Origin: Nodosilinea sp. BSH.14
Lineage (GTDB): Bacteria > Cyanobacteriota > Cyanobacteriia > Phormidesmidales > Phormidesmidaceae
NCBI GenBank assembly: GCA_023264315.1
Contig: JALQST010000116.1
Location: 313-8,834, forward strand
Direction of reading: 5' to 3'
Length of the DNA stretch: 8,522 bases
Below the pieces are notes generated by a model. The model did not search any database. It had not been told where the DNA came from and saw nothing but the letters and a program-made list of their open reading frames with translations. The stretch's first letter is position 1. The number at the start of each line of letters is the position of its first letter. A program made the position numbers and the translations under genes. This document shows, piece by piece, positions 6,287 to 8,522 of the stretch.

Positions 6287-8522
6287 CTACACCTGAAGTC
6301 CGGCTTGGGATTGAACGTACTCTTTGAGTTCGATGGGTACGGGTTCGACCTGCCAGATTTGGCGGCAGTAGTCGCGGATGGAGCGGTCGCTGGAGAACTT
6401 GCCCATCCGCACCGCGTTGATGATGGACATGCGCGACCAGGTTTCGGGGTCTTGGTAGACGGCATCGGCCCGATCCTGCGCGTTCACGTAGCTTTGGTAG
6501 TCGGCCAAGAGCAGGTAGGGGTCGCCGTGGAGCAGGTTGTCGGTGAGGGGTTTGAACAGGCCACCATCGCCCTTGGCAAAGAAGCCGGAGTTGACCAGGT
6601 CGATGGTTTCCTTCAGGCGAGGGTTGCCGTGGTAGTAGTCCCAGGGGTTGTAGCCGTGGGCTTTGAGATCGTGGACTTGGTCGGCGGTGAGACCGAAGAG
6701 GAAGAAGTTTTCATCCCCCACCAGTTCGCGAATTTCCACGTTGGCCCCGTCCAAGGTGCCGATGGTGAGGGCACCGTTCATGGAAAACTTCATGTTGCCG
6801 GTGCCGGAGGCTTCCTTTCCGGCGGTGGAAATTTGCTCGGACAAGTCTGCGGCGGGGTAGACCCGCTGGCCAAAGGTGACGTTGTAGTCGGGCAGGAACA
6901 CCACCTTGAGCCGATCCCCGATGGTGGGGTCGTTGTTGATCACATCCCCCACGGCGGTGATGAATTTGATCATCAGCTTGGCCATGAAGTAGCCTGGAGC
7001 CGCCTTGCCGCCAAAGATGAAGGTGCGCGGCGTCACCTCTAGGCTAGGGTTTTGCTTGATGCGCTCGTAGAGGGTGATGATGTGGAGGACGTTGAGGTGC
7101 TGGCGCTTGTACTCGTGGATGCGCTTCACCTGCACGTCAAACATGGAGTCGGGGTTGACGGTGATGCCCGTGTGCTGGCCGATGTAGGCGGCGAGATCCT
7201 GTTTGATGTCGTGCTTGATCTGCCGCCAGTATTGCCGGAATCCGGCGTCGTCGGCGTAGCCTTCGAGCTGGCGCAGTTGATCCATGTCTTGCAGCCAGCC
7301 GTTGCCCACTTTTTCCGTATACAGGGCGGCGAGGCGGGGGTTGGCTAGGGCAATCCAGCGGCGGGGGGTGACGCCGTTGGTGACGTTGTGGATTTTGCCG
7401 GGGAATAGCTCGTGGAAGTCCTTGAGGATGGTCTGTTTCACCAGTTCCGTGTGCAGCGCCGCCACGCCGTTGATGGCGTAGCTACCGAGGCTGGCCAGGT
7501 TTGCCATCCGCACATAGCGATGCCCTGATTCGTCAATCAGCGACAGGCTAGAGAGCTTGACCGGATCATTGAGGTACTGAATCCGCACCTGATCCATAAA
7601 ATGCTGGTTGATTTCGTAGATGATTTCCAAATGGCGCGGCAACATGCCGCCAAACAGGGAAACCGACCATTTTTCTAGGGCTTCGGGCAGCAGGGTGTGA
7701 TTGGTATAGGCAAAGGTGCGGCGGGTGACGTTCCAGGCTTCGTCCCAGCCCATGCCGTGATCGTCCACCAGCAGGCGCATCAGTTCGGCCACGCCCACGG
7801 CGGGGTGGGTGTCGTTGAGCTGGGCGGTAAATTTTTCGTGGAAGGTGCTGAGCTTGCGGCCCGACCCCAGGTGGATGCGGATCATGTCTTGTAGGGCGCA
7901 GGAGACAAAGAAAAACTGTTGCTCTAGGCGCAGTTGTTTCCCTTCAATCTGCTCGTCGTTGGGATAGAGCACCTTGGAAATGTTTTCTGAAGTGACCTTG
8001 CTGTTGACGGCCCCGTAGTAGTCGCCCACGTTAAAGGACTGGAAATCAAAGGATTCCACCGCCTCCGCCTTCCACAGTCGCAGGGTGTTGACGGTGTTGA
8101 CCCGATAGCCCGGAATCGGCGTGTCGTAGGGGATACCCTTCACCTGCTTAGCCGGAAGCCAGCGCTTGCGGAAGCGGCCATCGGAATCCACATAGCCCTC
8201 GGTGTGGCCGCCAAAGCCCACGGTGACGGCGGATTCGGGGTGGGCAATTTCCCAGGGGTTGCCGTATTGCAGCCATTTGTCGGTGCTTTCCACCTGCCAG
8301 CCATCGCGAATTTGCTGGTCAAAAATGCCGAACTCGTAGCGAATGCCGTAGCCAATGGCGGGAATCTGCAAACTGGCCATGGACTCCATATAGCAAGCCG
8401 CTAGCCGTCCTAGCCCACCGTTGCCCAAACCGGGCTCCTCCTCCTGGGCCGCGATGGCGTCAAAATCCAGCCCCGATTCCTGCACCGCCTGTTTCACGGG
8501 TGCTTCAATGCCGAGGTTAATT
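6287..8522 (-). CDS. glgP: Glycogen/alpha-glucan phosphorylase, 5' partial
   Basis: GlgP releases glucose-1-phosphate from the ends of glycogen by phosphorolysis with pyridoxal phosphate, feeding central metabolism in the dark. The frame runs open through the right window edge and stops at TAG (6289-6287), leaving 744 residues; about 100 N-terminal residues lie outside. An in-frame GTG near 8497 is internal, because family-like sequence (INLGIEAPVKQAV) continues upstream of it. Landmarks in order: EEEPGLGNGGLGRLAACYMESM, QLNDTHPAVGVAELMRLL, FHNVTNG-like HNVTNGVTPRRW, KRIHEYKRQHLN, FGGKAAPGYFMAK, and the phosphorylase signature EASGTGNMKFSMN. The PLP-binding Lys codon is at 6790-6788, residue 578 of the visible part. 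The C-terminus ends soon after FSSDRSIRDYCRQIW, as usual. No frameshift or lost catalytic residue is visible. It is the upstream gene of a probable glgP-ackA pair; its promoter is outside the window. Confidence 0.96.
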   Translation of the reverse strand, partial: INLGIEAPVKQAVQESGLDFDAIAAQEEEPGLGNGGLGRLAACYMESMASLQIPAIGYGIRYEFGIFDQQIRDGWQVESTDKWLQYGNPWEIAHPESAVTVGFGGHTEGYVDSDGRFRKRWLPAKQVKGIPYDTPIPGYRVNTVNTLRLWKAEAVESFDFQSFNVGDYYGAVNSKVTSENISKVLYPNDEQIEGKQLRLEQQFFFVSCALQDMIRIHLGSGRKLSTFHEKFTAQLNDTHPAVGVAELMRLLVDDHGMGWDEAWNVTRRTFAYTNHTLLPEALEKWSVSLFGGMLPRHLEIIYEINQHFMDQVRIQYLNDPVKLSSLSLIDESGHRYVRMANLASLGSYAINGVAALHTELVKQTILKDFHELFPGKIHNVTNGVTPRRWIALANPRLAALYTEKVGNGWLQDMDQLRQLEGYADDAGFRQYWRQIKHDIKQDLAAYIGQHTGITVNPDSMFDVQVKRIHEYKRQHLNVLHIITLYERIKQNPSLEVTPRTFIFGGKAAPGYFMAKLMIKFITAVGDVINNDPTIGDRLKVVFLPDYNVTFGQRVYPAADLSEQISTAGKEASGTGNMKFSMNGALTIGTLDGANVEIRELVGDENFFLFGLTADQVHDLKAHGYNPWDYYHGNPRLKETIDLVNSGFFAKGDGGLFKPLTDNLLHGDPYLLLADYQSYVNAQDRADAVYQDPETWSRMSIINAVRMGKFSSDRSIRDYCRQIWQVEPVPIELKEYVQSQAGLQV

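Noticed and set aside
6281..7042. A 253-codon open frame on the plus strand antisense to glgP
   Set aside because: It mirrors the highly conserved C-terminal coding region of glgP in a GC-rich genome. Its translation is low-complexity Val/Gly-rich with no motif, as expected for an antisense shadow.

Overview
The window looks like chromosomal core sequence from a GC-rich cyanobacterium (GC around 60% by eye). Three proteins carry the cyanobacterial signal. The first gene belongs to the lipid-A-disaccharide-synthase-related family typical of cyanobacteria. GpsA has the shortened Rossmann loop and the SAISMKGVP stretch that I associate with cyanobacterial GpsA. Acetate kinase begins NAGSSSHKSCLFDL, a cyanobacterial-style variant of the usual NAGSSSLK start. 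I would guess a Leptolyngbya/Nodosilinea-type filament, but one window cannot prove this. No mobile element, CRISPR array, tRNA or rRNA is visible.

Layout: five genes read rightwards and two leftwards. (1) 1-1059 is the 3' part of an LpxB-like glycosyltransferase. (2) 1106-1924 is a TauE/SafE-type anion permease. (3) 2021-3487 is a circularly permuted ATP-grasp ligase. (4) 3588-4616 is gpsA, glycerol-3-phosphate dehydrogenase. (5) 4655-5008 is an unrecognised small protein with a heptad-repeat coiled coil and a C-terminal membrane segment. A convergent junction of only 23 bp follows. On the minus strand, glgP (glycogen phosphorylase, N-terminus beyond the window) is followed 46 nt later by ackA (acetate kinase).

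How they may work together: glgP and ackA are probably co-transcribed. They cover the two ends of dark carbon catabolism, opening glycogen and harvesting ATP from acetyl-phosphate. GpsA supplies glycerol-3-phosphate for membrane lipids, and the LpxB-like enzyme is probably also an envelope enzyme. The rightward genes have gaps of 46, 96, 100 and 38 nt, and three of the junctions carry small inverted repeats, so they need not be one operon.

Most of the window is ordinary metabolism. The least explained item is the small coiled-coil membrane protein at 4655-5008, with its in-frame 21-bp repeats. The ATP-grasp gene is also worth a look, because the alpha-E partner that often follows it is not here.
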